Shown: positions 16,933-26,050 of the stretch, piece by piece
Position numbering within the stretch: position 1 is the stretch's first letter
Layout of the letters: each line of letters starts with the position of its first letter
Source of the DNA: HyVt-560 sp964577195
GTDB lineage: Bacteria; Pseudomonadota; Gammaproteobacteria; UWMA-0217
DNA: 36,477 nt
Assembly (NCBI GenBank): GCA_964577195.1
Contig: CAZNYF010000008.1
Coordinates: 1 to 36,477 of the forward strand
Reading direction: 5' to 3'
Notes under the pieces: model-generated
The model's database searches: none
The model's input: only the letters and a program-made list of their open reading frames with translations
Told to the model about the DNA's origin: nothing
Position numbers and translations under genes: made by a program

Positions 16933-19900
16933 ATGAAACACCGCAACAACAAACTGCTGAGCCTCTGCATTGCGATGGCATTATCAAGCGCCACCGCCCC
17001 GGTATTTGCCGCCTCACAAAATGATGTCAGTCAATTGTTGAACCAGGGACACTTTTGGTACGAGCAGGGTCGAGCTGATTTTTCGGAAGATGCCTGGAAT
17101 AAAGTGCTACTCATTGATCCTTCCAATATTGAGGCGCAACGGGGACTACAGGAATTGCAAAGTAACAACCTCGACAGCATCAATAAATCCGCATTGGCGC
17201 AGGCGCGTTCAGCCGCTAGTAACGCTGAACATCAGCAGGCGCTGGAATTTTATCGCCAGGCTTTTGCTGCATACGGTGGCAAGCCGCCAACCTCATATCT
17301 GGCAGCCGAGTACAATCTCACGCTAGCGGGTACGACAAAGGGCTGGCAAAAGGCGCAACGCGAACTCGCTCAACTGGTTAAACAGTATCCGTCCAGTAAT
17401 CGTTATCTCTATTCATTGGCAGCGGCCCAAACCTATCAGGAAGCGACTCGCATTCAGGGAATCAAAGCGCTGCATCGCTTACGCTCCAGTGAAAATATCG
17501 GCGCGCTGGCAACCAAATCCTGGCGCGCGGCAACGCAGTGGTTAACTGCCTCGGATGATAACTGGGACACCATTCACAGCGAACTGTCTAATCTCCAACG
17601 CAGCTACCCCAATGTAAATGAATACCTGTTTCCCCTGGCCAAAATCAAAACCTACCGCGAACATACTCGCCGCGAAGGCATCAATATGCTCGCAAGCCTA
17701 AGCGCCAACTCCCAATATTCGGGCGAAGCACTTCCCGCCTGGAGACAGGCATTGTTGTGGCTTAACACCAGTTATTTAGACCGACATTTGTATACGACAT
17801 TTTTGGATCGTTCTCCGGACGATACGGAGGTTCAGTCCAAGATGTACCAGCTGCCTGCCGCACCTCCCACCGAGGATGAAATTCGTCTTGCTGCTGAACA
17901 AGCCCAACAGGAACAAAAAAGACGCAAACGTGATCAAGCTCGTGCGGCACGGGTAAAGGCAGAAGCAGTCCGTGGCCGCGCCAGAGCAGCGCATGGGCGA
18001 CAGATTACCGAAGGTTATGAGTTGCTCAACCAACAATTGCCCGATAGCGCCATATTGCAATTTGAGACATTACTGGATAAAAATGGCAGTGATGCCGAGG
18101 CGCTTAAGGGTTTGGGTATCGCGCATATGCGATTACAAAACTTCAGCGAGGCAAAACGTTATCTGACATTAGCTATCGAAGCAGATCCTGCTGGCAATGG
18201 TCACCTCCAGTCTGAGCTAAATGAAGTACATTTCTGGTCAGTACAAACCGACGCGTCGTGGGCGTATAAGCAAGGTGAAATCGAAAAGGCACAAGATTTG
18301 GCACAACAAGCTGATCAGCTACGCCCCAATCATCCTGAAACACTTTTACTGCTTGCACGCCTGTCCGCTGGACGCAGTGACAATGAGAGTTCCCGAATCT
18401 ATTACGAGCAAGTGTTATCACTGCAACCCCAAAATTCGGAAGCTCAGGAAGGACTGGCAGGTGCCCTGTCAGGACTCGGTTTACTGGACGAAGCCGGCAG
18501 AACAATTCACAAATACAATTTGCGTGACGATGAATACCTGGCGTACCGGAACATGGTTGAAGCCGCAGCCCTGCGCGCCGAAGCCACGCAAGCCAATAAC
18601 AATGAAGCGGCTATTCGCCTGCTGACCCGTGCGCAGCGCCTGCAGCAGCAAGATCCCTGGATTCGCCTGGATTTGGCAAAACGCTATCGCCTCGCCGGAC
18701 GTCCTGAAATTGCCATTTCATTGCTCGATCAGCTGATCAGTATGTATCCTGATTACCCCGATGCCTATCATGCCAAAGCACTTTATCACGCTCAGTTTAA
18801 TGAGTTGTTTGAAGGCTTGGTGGCACTGGAGAGTATCCCCGAAGCCTACCGAAATCAGCGTCAGGCATCACTGTATCGAGACGTTTATCGGCAACTCTGG
18901 ATAAAACAGAAAAAACTTGAAGCTGACCAGTTAATTGCTATCGGTGACTTTGCTGCGGTCAATGAAATCATCGAAACCATGAAAGTTGTCGAACAGGCGG
19001 ATCCTTTTGCCATGTTGATACGCGCTGAACTACTCGCCGATGTTGGCAAAACCGGTGAAGCAATCAATATCGTCAATCAAGTCAAACACTTTTCTACCAA
19101 TGATGATGTGACGTTTAAGACCCAACTGGCAACGGTATTACTCAAAGCCAGAGAACGCGATTCACTGGAAGCGATACTCGGTCAGCTCAAGGCACAAGAG
19201 CCATCAATGAACTATGCACAGCGTGATGATGTACAAAAACTCCGACTCGGAATGTCTTTGCAAAAAGCAGATGATCTGAGGAAAGCCGGTCGTTATCAGG
19301 ATGCCATTTTAACGCTTGAACCAATGCAGGAACGATTCGGCAAGGATCTCGGATTAAAATTGTCACGCGCGACCATCTACAAAGAAAGCAAGCAATATGA
19401 ACTGGCGCAAAACATCTATCGTGAGATTCTGATTGCCGATCCGAATTTCCGAGCAGCCTATGCCGGTTCAGCCGGATCATTTATGGATCAGGCGCGCTAC
19501 CCTGCTGCCAGAAAAGTCATCGACAAAGGGCTACGAACCGTACTTGAAGCACCAGAATTGCTCGCACTTCGAGGTAAATTAAAACTCCTCGCTGGCGACT
19601 ATAACGGCGCAGCCCAGGACCTCCAGCAGTCATTGTTTGATGACTACGATAACCGTACTTACAACCTCCAAGGTGGCTCAGGTGGCGGCTCAGGAGAACC
19701 CGATGCGCTGCCCGGTAGCTGGCAATATGAAGCGCGTAAGGATTTACGCCGGCTCAACAATCGTAAACTGAGCAATACCTTGTTTGGTTTGGGCGGTCGA
19801 AGCAGAGGCGGCGATGGCGGTTTGAATAAATTGACTGAAATTTCGCTGCCCATCTTATTTAAGAATTATCGCGACTATGAGAATTCAAGTGGTCTGGGCG

Positions 19901-20940
19901 TCCGACCGGTACTGCTCGATTCGGGCACATTGCGGCCTGACAACGGCGATGCCAATCGATTTGGTGCGCTAGTGCTGGCTCGGGAAAGCGATGATGCCCG
20001 TGAGCGTGACCCGGTCATCAGTAAATCCTTCGACTTTCAGGAGTCAGGCGTCGCGCTAACCGGCTTCATCAAAGGTAGAAACTACAAATTAGATCTGGGC
20101 GTCACACCGGTAGGGTTCAAAATCAATACCATTCTCGGTGGATTACACTGGTTCCATAAAGGCTACCAATCTAAATATGGCGCACGAATCACCCGCCGTG
20201 CGGTGAAGGACTCGATCCTTTCATACGCGGGTGCCAGGGATCCCGATACCAATCAGGAATGGGGTGCCGTTGCAAAGTCAGGTCTCGATCTGAATTTTAA
20301 TTACGGACTCAATAGAATGGGTGTCTATGGCAACGTTGGCGCGCATATCTATGACGGACAATCGGTTGCCGATAACGAGTCTGCAGAGGCAAAGCTAGGG
20401 CTCTATTACACATTATTTGATACTGGTCGTTCTAAACTAACCACCGGCATCAACGCTCGCTACACCGCCTTTGACAAAAACCTCAATTTCTTCACACTCG
20501 GACATGGTGGCTATTTCAGTCCTCAAGATTACGTCAACGTCTCGATTCCGATTGAATACCAGGCATCCAATGGCGGATTTCACTATCGAATTGGCGCAGA
20601 TATTGGTCAACAGGATTTTGACACCGATGCGATAGATGTATTCCCCATCGACACACCACTACAAGATCGTCTCGAAGAAATTCAGTCGACCATCAACTCA
20701 GCCGTGAGAACAACTTACGATGCTGAATCTGTCAGTGAAGCAGTCTTTAACATTCGCGGAGAAATCGAATACGCCATTTCTGATTCGCTCGCATTCGGTG
20801 GCTGGGCAAACGCCACCAGTGTTAATGACTTTGAAGAATTCAAAGCGGGAATTTACCTGCGTCGCTACTCTCTGCCAAAAACAGATACCAAACCCTTGTT
20901 TCGCGATGATGTGGAAGATCATTTCCACGAGTTTTGGTAA
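16933..20940 (+). CDS. bcsC: BcsC-type cellulose export protein (TPR scaffold plus outer-membrane porin)
   Basis: This 1335-aa protein should carry glucan through the outer membrane. The start is ATG 16933: AAGGAG lies four bases before it, and the encoded protein begins directly with a signal peptide (cleavage near VFA-A, residue 27). An ATG at 16900 would only prepend 11 odd residues. Periplasmic TPR-like units fill about 30-905 and are interrupted by an Arg/Ala-rich helix near 319-357. A Gly-rich linker at about 912-922 leads to the BcsC C-terminal barrel (about 960-1335), with the family hallmarks LGVTPVGF and LGHGGYFSPQDYV (near 1190). The length matches BcsC. It is divergent from bcsAB rather than downstream of bcsZ as in E. 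coli. The assignment is strong. Confidence 0.92.
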   Translation: MKHRNNKLLSLCIAMALSSATAPVFAASQNDVSQLLNQGHFWYEQGRADFSEDAWNKVLLIDPSNIEAQRGLQELQSNNLDSINKSALAQARSAASNAEHQQALEFYRQAFAAYGGKPPTSYLAAEYNLTLAGTTKGWQKAQRELAQLVKQYPSSNRYLYSLAAAQTYQEATRIQGIKALHRLRSSENIGALATKSWRAATQWLTASDDNWDTIHSELSNLQRSYPNVNEYLFPLAKIKTYREHTRREGINMLASLSANSQYSGEALPAWRQALLWLNTSYLDRHLYTTFLDRSPDDTEVQSKMYQLPAAPPTEDEIRLAAEQAQQEQKRRKRDQARAARVKAEAVRGRARAAHGRQITEGYELLNQQLPDSAILQFETLLDKNGSDAEALKGLGIAHMRLQNFSEAKRYLTLAIEADPAGNGHLQSELNEVHFWSVQTDASWAYKQGEIEKAQDLAQQADQLRPNHPETLLLLARLSAGRSDNESSRIYYEQVLSLQPQNSEAQEGLAGALSGLGLLDEAGRTIHKYNLRDDEYLAYRNMVEAAALRAEATQANNNEAAIRLLTRAQRLQQQDPWIRLDLAKRYRLAGRPEIAISLLDQLISMYPDYPDAYHAKALYHAQFNELFEGLVALESIPEAYRNQRQASLYRDVYRQLWIKQKKLEADQLIAIGDFAAVNEIIETMKVVEQADPFAMLIRAELLADVGKTGEAINIVNQVKHFSTNDDVTFKTQLATVLLKARERDSLEAILGQLKAQEPSMNYAQRDDVQKLRLGMSLQKADDLRKAGRYQDAILTLEPMQERFGKDLGLKLSRATIYKESKQYELAQNIYREILIADPNFRAAYAGSAGSFMDQARYPAARKVIDKGLRTVLEAPELLALRGKLKLLAGDYNGAAQDLQQSLFDDYDNRTYNLQGGSGGGSGEPDALPGSWQYEARKDLRRLNNRKLSNTLFGLGGRSRGGDGGLNKLTEISLPILFKNYRDYENSSGLGVRPVLLDSGTLRPDNGDANRFGALVLARESDDARERDPVISKSFDFQESGVALTGFIKGRNYKLDLGVTPVGFKINTILGGLHWFHKGYQSKYGARITRRAVKDSILSYAGARDPDTNQEWGAVAKSGLDLNFNYGLNRMGVYGNVGAHIYDGQSVADNESAEAKLGLYYTLFDTGRSKLTTGINARYTAFDKNLNFFTLGHGGYFSPQDYVNVSIPIEYQASNGGFHYRIGADIGQQDFDTDAIDVFPIDTPLQDRLEEIQSTINSAVRTTYDAESVSEAVFNIRGEIEYAISDSLAFGGWANATSVNDFEEFKAGIYLRRYSLPKTDTKPLFRDDVEDHFHEFW

Positions 20941-21037
20941 TACCTGTAAATCATTACAATTGTTCATCATCCAGGATGTCTTTCACTGTATCGCACTGCT
21001 ATAGTTTTCAGTCCGATTCAGTAACTAGGAAACAAAC

Positions 21038-21457
21038 ATGGATTTAATGAAAATTGGTACACAGCTCGTCATGAGCAAGCTCGGCGGCGGCAGCGGAAAC
21101 TCTGGCGCAATCACATCAATGCTTGGCGGCATACTTTCCGGTGGCGACAAGGCCGGTGGTATGAACGGCCTGCTCTCTGGAATGAAAGAGAAAGGACTTG
21201 GATCAATTGCGGATTCATGGCTTGGAGATGGCGACAACGAAGAGATTTCTGCAGATCAAATGCGTGACGTCATCGGCGGCGACAAAGTCTCTCAAATGGC
21301 TTCAGAAATGGGGACTGATGAAGGCTCTCTGCTCGACACACTCAGAGACGCGTTGCCACAAATGGTAGACAAAGGCAGCTCCGGCGGCTCTATCCTGGAT
21401 AGCGTTGGCGGTCTTAGTGGTGCACTTGGCATGGCTAAAGGTCTGTTTGGCAAGTAA
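21038..21457 (+). CDS. YidB-like DUF937 protein
   Basis: This is a 139-aa Gly/Ser/Met-rich protein. Repeated GGILSGGDKAGG-type turns at 27-45 and a C-terminal GSILDSVGGLSGALGMAKGLFGK match the wording of the YidB/DUF937 family, whose role is unknown. There is no signal peptide or membrane helix. The middle part (66-110, ADQMRDVIGGDKVSQMASEM) is the usual helical core. The start has AGGA eight bases upstream. A strong intrinsic terminator follows 24 bp after the stop, so this is probably a single-gene unit or the end of the bcsC transcript (97 bp gap). Confidence 0.8.
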   Translation: MDLMKIGTQLVMSKLGGGSGNSGAITSMLGGILSGGDKAGGMNGLLSGMKEKGLGSIADSWLGDGDNEEISADQMRDVIGGDKVSQMASEMGTDEGSLLDTLRDALPQMVDKGSSGGSILDSVGGLSGALGMAKGLFGK

Positions 21458-21481
21458 TCTTTACTTAGACGATTCATCCAG

Positions 21482-21508
21482 AACCCTCTCATCGAAGAGG
21501 GTTTTTTT
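21482..21508 (+). terminator. Rho-independent terminator after the yidB-like gene
   Basis: AACCCTCT and AGAGGGTT form a perfect 8-bp stem around a CATCGA loop, directly followed by five further T. This is the clearest intrinsic terminator in the window. Confidence 0.9.
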
Positions 21509-21542
21509 CGCCTACAAAGAGCTATTCACCGCCGCAAACTTC

Positions 21543-21755
21543 TATACTCTTTGCACCCAAGAATGCCCGTTTAGACGCACCGCCATCCTGGCTCCTTGCG
21601 AAATACAGTCCATCCATGGACATAAGTGCGTGGGTTTTTGTGAAGAGCAAGGCGCAAAGACGCAGTAATAGCAGGCTATTGCAAGGCTTTGCAACGCCGC
21701 TATTCGCAAAAAAATGCGTGCTACAAACGGGGTATTCTTGGGTGCAAAGAGTATA
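21543..21755. mobile_element. MITE-like non-autonomous element with 22-bp perfect terminal inverted repeats
   Basis: TATACTCTTTGCACCCAAGA and two further bases at 21543-21564 recur as an exact inverted copy at 21734-21755. The similarity continues inward to about 40 bases with small indels (GCCCGTTT versus AAACGGGG, then TGCGT). The 213-bp element encodes nothing credible and contains nested palindromes (GTCCATCCATGGAC; AATAGC-AG-GCTATT; TTGCAA twice). Both ends carry TATA, which could be part of the repeat or a duplicated target. No transposase is present. It sits between a terminator and the next gene, typical for a miniature element mobilised in trans. The rest of 21509-21837 holds nothing else that I recognise. 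Confidence 0.65.
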
Positions 21756-21837
21756 TACTCAAGGGCAGCTCTATTTGTCTATCCAGAATAAAGTAGAGAT
21801 ACCCTTAAACCATTAGACCTCCTGCTGGATCAAACTC

Positions 21838-22500
21838 ATGTCTGAATCTGAACACGAATTAGAGGAACTGGTACTCGAAGAAGCCATCGTCAGTGCAGCC
21901 GGGTTACAACCTCACGCCCTGCAAATTGGCATTAAGGGCGATCCATCGATGCGTGAAACGGCTATCGGTAGAGAACGCCATAAAAGTATTCTGGACAAAA
22001 TCTATCCCGAGCTTGAGCCATGCCTTGAAACCATCATGCTGGAACGTTCGCCTTACCAGATCTTTATCGGTTTCAATAACGCAGAAATTCGAACTCGCTC
22101 AATCTTCGATCCATTAAGAGAAGAGACGCATACAGCTGATCGGCTACTGGAAAAGTCCTACTGCGATCGTCACTTCCCAGCCGTTACCTACGATGAAAAA
22201 ATCGAGATGATGCGGGAAATGTACGATTATATTATGGGTAGTCAGCATTTCAAACGCGTCCCTGGATACTGGCGGAACATATTCCACCGTCGCCATGACA
22301 GCTGGGAGCCGATGACCGAAGAAGAAATTACCAGAATATTCCAGACGCTGGGTGTACTGCGCTCACTTGAAGACTACTATCTTCGCAATGCAACAATTTC
22401 TATTGTGCAATCGGTCGTGCGCATGCAGTTTAATTGCGATGGCACCCAGATCGTCGCTGCTGAAGACTTCCACGAATTCATCAAGCAGAACATGCCTTAG
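21838..22500 (+). CDS. Conserved-looking protein of unknown function (220 aa)
   Basis: I do not recognise this family. The protein is acidic at the N-terminus (ESEHELEELVLEEA), soluble, with no signal peptide, membrane helix or metal-binding cluster. It is mainly helical and rich in Glu, Arg and Ile. Motif-like stretches are ERSPYQIFIGFNNAEIRTR (68-86), YDYIMGSQHFKRVPGYWRN (128-146), and a C-terminal helix RNATISIVQSVVRMQFNCDG. GGA lies eight bases before the ATG. It ends 54 bp before rimO on the same strand, so the two may be co-transcribed. Codon use looks like that of its neighbours and there is no sign of decay. Confidence 0.7.
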   Translation: MSESEHELEELVLEEAIVSAAGLQPHALQIGIKGDPSMRETAIGRERHKSILDKIYPELEPCLETIMLERSPYQIFIGFNNAEIRTRSIFDPLREETHTADRLLEKSYCDRHFPAVTYDEKIEMMREMYDYIMGSQHFKRVPGYWRNIFHRRHDSWEPMTEEEITRIFQTLGVLRSLEDYYLRNATISIVQSVVRMQFNCDGTQIVAAEDFHEFIKQNMP

Positions 22501-22554
22501 GGACGAGTTTATTCATCCCTTAGCTGCAAGCTACTAACGCTATTACCAACCACA

Positions 22555-23868
22555 ATGACAAGCGAAAAAAATATCGGATTTATCAGCCTTGGCTGTCCCA
22601 AAGCACTGGTCGATTCAGAAAGAATCCTCACCCAGCTACGTGCAGAAGGCTATGGCATTTCTGCAACCTATGAAAACGCAGATCTGGTGGTCGTCAACAC
22701 CTGCGGATTCATTGATGCGGCGGTTGAAGAATCGCTCGACACCATCGGTGAAGCACTCAAAGAAAATGGCAAAGTCATCGTCACGGGCTGCCTCGGCGCT
22801 GACTCCGACAAAGTCCTCGACGCGCATCCTGATGTGCTGGCAGTCTCAGGTCCACATGCTTACGAAGAAGTCATGTCCGCGGTGCATGATCACGTTCCCG
22901 CACCGCATGATCCGCATACCAGCCTCATCCCACCCCAGGGAATCAAACTCACTCCAAAGCACTATGCTTACCTAAAAATTTCTGAAGGCTGTAACCACCG
23001 TTGCTCCTTCTGCATCATCCCGCATTTTCGCGGCGATCTCGTCAGTCGCCCGATTGGCGAGGTACTACAAGAAGCCGAGAACCTCGTAGCCGCTGGCGTA
23101 AAAGAACTGCTAGTCATCTCTCAAGACACCAGCGCCTACGGTGTAGATACCAAATTTCAAACCGGTTTCTGGAATGGTCGTCCGGTAAAATCGCATATTC
23201 AGCAACTTGCCGAAGCACTCGGAGAAATGGGCGTCTGGGTAAGAATGCACTACGTCTACCCCTACCCCCACGTCGACAAACTCATCCCACTGATGGCTGA
23301 AGGAAAAATTCTGCCTTACCTGGATGTACCGCTACAACACGGCAGCCCGAAAATATTAAAATCCATGCGTCGCCCCGCACACGCAGAAAAAGTCCTCGAT
23401 AGAATCAAAAAATGGCGTGAAATCTGCCCCGAGATCACCATCCGCAGTACCTTTATCGTAGGCTTTCCCGGCGAAACCGAAGAAGACTTTGAAACCCTAC
23501 TTGAATTCATAAAAACAGCCGACCTCAACCGAGTCGGCTGCTTCGCCTACTCACCCGTCGATGGCGCACCCGCCAACGAACTCCCCAACCAGATTCCAGA
23601 AGAAATCAAACAACATCGCCTTGAAATCTTCATGGAAGCCCAGGAAGGAATCAGCCGCAATTTAATCCAGCAAAACATCGGCAAAACCATGACCGTCTTA
23701 ACCGACGAAATTGAAGGTGAAAACACCATCGCCCGCAGCGCCGCCGATGCACCAGAGATTGATGGCGTCGTCGTCATCGAAAACAAGATTATTACTCCGG
23801 GTGAGTTTGTAAAAGTTAAAATCACCGCAGCCGATGAACACGACCTCTGGGCACAAGTTATCGCGTAA
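22555..23868 (+). CDS. rimO: Ribosomal protein uS12 methylthiotransferase RimO
   Basis: This 437-aa radical-SAM enzyme methylthiolates an aspartate of ribosomal protein S12. The N-terminal UPF0004 domain supplies Cys14 (SLGCPK), Cys50 (VNTCGF) and Cys79 (TGCLG) for the auxiliary 4Fe-4S cluster. The radical-SAM cluster motif is Cys146-x3-Cys150-x2-Cys153 in EGCNHRCSFCIIPHFRG. A TRAM domain ends the protein (about 370-437). The wording (ISLGCPKALVDSE, CIIPHFRGDLVSRP, DVPLQHGS) separates it from MiaB. Length is normal. There is no obvious Shine-Dalgarno sequence before the ATG. It is convergent with zur, with a 114-bp gap that holds only a weak GTGACA/TGTCAC dyad. Confidence 0.97.
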   Translation: MTSEKNIGFISLGCPKALVDSERILTQLRAEGYGISATYENADLVVVNTCGFIDAAVEESLDTIGEALKENGKVIVTGCLGADSDKVLDAHPDVLAVSGPHAYEEVMSAVHDHVPAPHDPHTSLIPPQGIKLTPKHYAYLKISEGCNHRCSFCIIPHFRGDLVSRPIGEVLQEAENLVAAGVKELLVISQDTSAYGVDTKFQTGFWNGRPVKSHIQQLAEALGEMGVWVRMHYVYPYPHVDKLIPLMAEGKILPYLDVPLQHGSPKILKSMRRPAHAEKVLDRIKKWREICPEITIRSTFIVGFPGETEEDFETLLEFIKTADLNRVGCFAYSPVDGAPANELPNQIPEEIKQHRLEIFMEAQEGISRNLIQQNIGKTMTVLTDEIEGENTIARSAADAPEIDGVVVIENKIITPGEFVKVKITAADEHDLWAQVIA

Positions 23869-23982
23869 TCAGGTATTACCCGATCCCGTGCCAAAACGTA
23901 CAAGTCTGAAGTTCTACAGCTTAACTCTTTCTTTTCCTCACACCCTGTGACACTTTCATGTCTGTCACCACTGATATATTTA

Positions 23983-24441
23983 TTACTTGTTAGAGGATTT
24001 AATCTGGCATTTCTCACAGGTTCCGGTGACTTCTACTAGTCTTTCTTTTGGCTGAAAACCGGACGCTGTGGCGGCTTGTTTGACGCTGCTGGAGATGCCG
24101 ACATCATCCAGCTCTTTGACTTTACCGCAATCAAAGCAGATTAAAAACTGGCTGGTATGGGGATCGCCGGGATGGTTGCAGGCTACGTAAGCATGGAGCG
24201 ATTCTAGTTTGTGGATGAGGCCGTGTTCTTGCAAAAATTCTAACGCTCGATAAACAGTTGGCGGTGCTGCGCCGGGGAGGATTTGACGCATTTGATCGAG
24301 GATTTCGTAAGCGCCTACCGGAGCGGTTGCGGCAGCGATGATTTCTAAAACCTGACGGCGCTGATCGGTGAAGCGGATTGATTGCTGCTGGCAGAGTTTT
24401 TCTGCTGTTTTGATGATGGACTGTTGATCGGTTTGGCTCAT
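23983..24441 (-). CDS. zur: Zinc uptake regulator Zur (Fur family)
   Basis: This 152-aa dimeric zinc-sensing repressor has an N-terminal winged helix (about 1-85; RFTDQRRQVLEIIA, PPTVYRALEFLQEHGLIHKL). The dimerisation domain carries Cys102-x2-Cys105 (ICFDCGK) and Cys142-x2-Cys145 (GTCEKCQ) for structural zinc, plus CNHPGDPHTSQF with sensing-site ligands. The start is set by ATGA overlap with the znuB stop. The frame is open for a further 109 codons upstream, but that stretch is only the shadow of znuB. It is the last gene of znuA-znuC-znuB-zur. With a Zur box before znuA it should repress its own operon. Confidence 0.93.
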   Translation of the reverse strand: MSQTDQQSIIKTAEKLCQQQSIRFTDQRRQVLEIIAAATAPVGAYEILDQMRQILPGAAPPTVYRALEFLQEHGLIHKLESLHAYVACNHPGDPHTSQFLICFDCGKVKELDDVGISSSVKQAATASGFQPKERLVEVTGTCEKCQIKSSNK

Positions 24442-25313
24442 GGCTGATCCGCTCCATCGTTCGCCAGTGCAGCGGCGATGTTTCTTCTCGCTGCATAGCG
24501 GGTTCTCAAACGGCTGAGAATAGCAGAAATAATATACACGCCGCCTGCAAGCAAGATAATCGTTGGGCCAGGGGGTAGATCCGGCTGGTAAGAAATAGCC
24601 AGCCCCAAAGAGGTAAAGACACCTCCGAGCAATGTGGCGATCAGCATCATTCGGCCGAGGTTTTGAACGTAGTGGCTGGCGATTGCTGCGGGTAGCGTGA
24701 GCAATGCAATGACCAGAATCAGGCCAACGACTTGGATCAGTAACACCACGGTCAGCGCCACCAGGCATAAAAGCAATAGGTAGAAAAAGGCTACCGGCAC
24801 ACCTCTTAGGCGAGCGAATTCTTCATCAAATACCACTGCCAAAAATTGTCTGTAGAAGAGACTGACAATCAGGATGAGCGCCAGATCGAGGCCTGCCATG
24901 AACCAGAGCTCTTGCGTTGGGACAAGCAAAATATTGCCAAATAAGTAGCTCATTAAATCATTTGAGTAGCCCGGGGTTTTTGAGATAAACAAAATCCCCA
25001 CAGCCATGCCAACTGCCCACATCGCGCCAATCAGAGTATCTTCCTGGGTTTTCCAGCTGAGTCGAACCCAGCCTATGAGAATGGCGGCAAGTATCGCCGT
25101 GACCAGTGCTCCCAGCAGAGGATGAAACCCAAAATATAGCGCTGCACCCAAGCCTGCCAGAACGGTATGCGCAATGCCTCCAGCGAGAAATACAATGCGT
25201 TTAACGACGACAAAGCTGCCGGTAATGCCGCAGCCGATACTCGCCAGTAATCCAGCAATCATCGCTGATTGAAGAAATGGGTATTGGCTCAATGCTGCGA
25301 GGAATTCAGTCAT
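24438..25313 (-). CDS. znuB: Zinc ABC transporter permease ZnuB
   Basis: This is a 291-aa ABC-3 family permease with about eight hydrophobic helices from residue 15 to the C-terminus. It includes the FVVVKRIVFLAGGIAHTVLAG block (34-54), where the family usually has SxxGxALSHS, and the conserved GLILVIALLTLPAAIASH segment. It moves zinc across the inner membrane with ZnuC and ZnuA. Its ATG is two bases after the znuC stop and its TGA overlaps the zur ATG, so all four genes are coupled. The C-terminal tail after the last helix (LRTRYAARRNIAAALANDGA) is somewhat long. Confidence 0.94.
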   Translation of the reverse strand: MTEFLAALSQYPFLQSAMIAGLLASIGCGITGSFVVVKRIVFLAGGIAHTVLAGLGAALYFGFHPLLGALVTAILAAILIGWVRLSWKTQEDTLIGAMWAVGMAVGILFISKTPGYSNDLMSYLFGNILLVPTQELWFMAGLDLALILIVSLFYRQFLAVVFDEEFARLRGVPVAFFYLLLLCLVALTVVLLIQVVGLILVIALLTLPAAIASHYVQNLGRMMLIATLLGGVFTSLGLAISYQPDLPPGPTIILLAGGVYIISAILSRLRTRYAARRNIAAALANDGADQP

Positions 25314-25315
25314 TG

Positions 25316-26050
25316 CTAGTGCTTGTGTGAAACCATACTGATGTGATCACCATACAATTCACCGACCAGGTCGCCATCTATTTTGTCAGTATGATGACAG
25401 ACCAGCGTTTGATTCAGGCAGGCGACGCGATCAACATAGCTGGAAATAAACGCGATATCGTGCGACACCACAATCACCGTCATACGTTGATTGAGCGTTT
25501 TCAGCAGATCGAAAATATCGCTCTCGTGGCGCAAATCCATATTCGCAGTGGGTTCGTCCAGAATCAGGATTTTCGGATCACTCACCAGCGCTCGCGCCAG
25601 CAAGACTCGCTGTAATTGACCACCGGATAGCGCACCAATTTGTCGATCAGCCAGGCTTTCAGCTTCTACTTCTGCCAGCGCCTGATGAGCCAGTGCCTTG
25701 TCGTTGCGAGTAAACCCGCCAAACAGGGAGCCTGTACCCAAACGACCCAACATCACTGTGCGCTCAACCGTAATAGGAAAGTCTCTGGGGAAGCTGGGAT
25801 ATTGAGGGACGTAGCCAATCATTTTACTTCCCCGGCTGGTCGATTTCCCCATCACTCTAATTTTCCCACGCTGGGGCGACAATAGCCCCAACATAAGTTT
25901 TAGCAAGGTGCTTTTACCGCCGGCATTGGGGCCAACCAGACCGAGAAACTCTCCTTTAATTACATCCAGAGAGACATGTTTCACAGCGGGTAGATTCCCG
26001 TAGGAAAAGGTCACGTCCTTGAGTTCGATAACTGCTTGCCGAGTTTTCAT
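25316..26050 (-). CDS. znuC: Zinc ABC transporter ATP-binding protein ZnuC
   Basis: This 244-aa ATPase of the zinc importer has Walker A GPNAGGKST (40-48), Q-loop Gln83 (YVPQYPSFP, typical of the Mn/Zn subfamily), signature LSGGQ (141-145), Walker B with Asp165-Glu166 and switch His197. The ATG overlaps the znuA stop (ATGA). Length is normal. Position between the binding protein and the permease makes the assignment firm. Confidence 0.95.
   Translation of the reverse strand: MKTRQAVIELKDVTFSYGNLPAVKHVSLDVIKGEFLGLVGPNAGGKSTLLKLMLGLLSPQRGKIRVMGKSTSRGSKMIGYVPQYPSFPRDFPITVERTVMLGRLGTGSLFGGFTRNDKALAHQALAEVEAESLADRQIGALSGGQLQRVLLARALVSDPKILILDEPTANMDLRHESDIFDLLKTLNQRMTVIVVSHDIAFISSYVDRVACLNQTLVCHHTDKIDGDLVGELYGDHISMVSHKH

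Noticed and set aside
23947..23968. GTGACA/TGTCAC dyad between rimO and zur as a bidirectional terminator
   Set aside because: Short stem, ten-base loop and no T run on either strand.
24442..24768. In-frame upstream extension of zur giving a 261-aa protein
   Set aside because: The extra 109 residues are Arg/Pro/Cys-rich with no family similarity and lie entirely inside znuB in another frame. The ATGA overlap at 24441 gives the normal Zur length.
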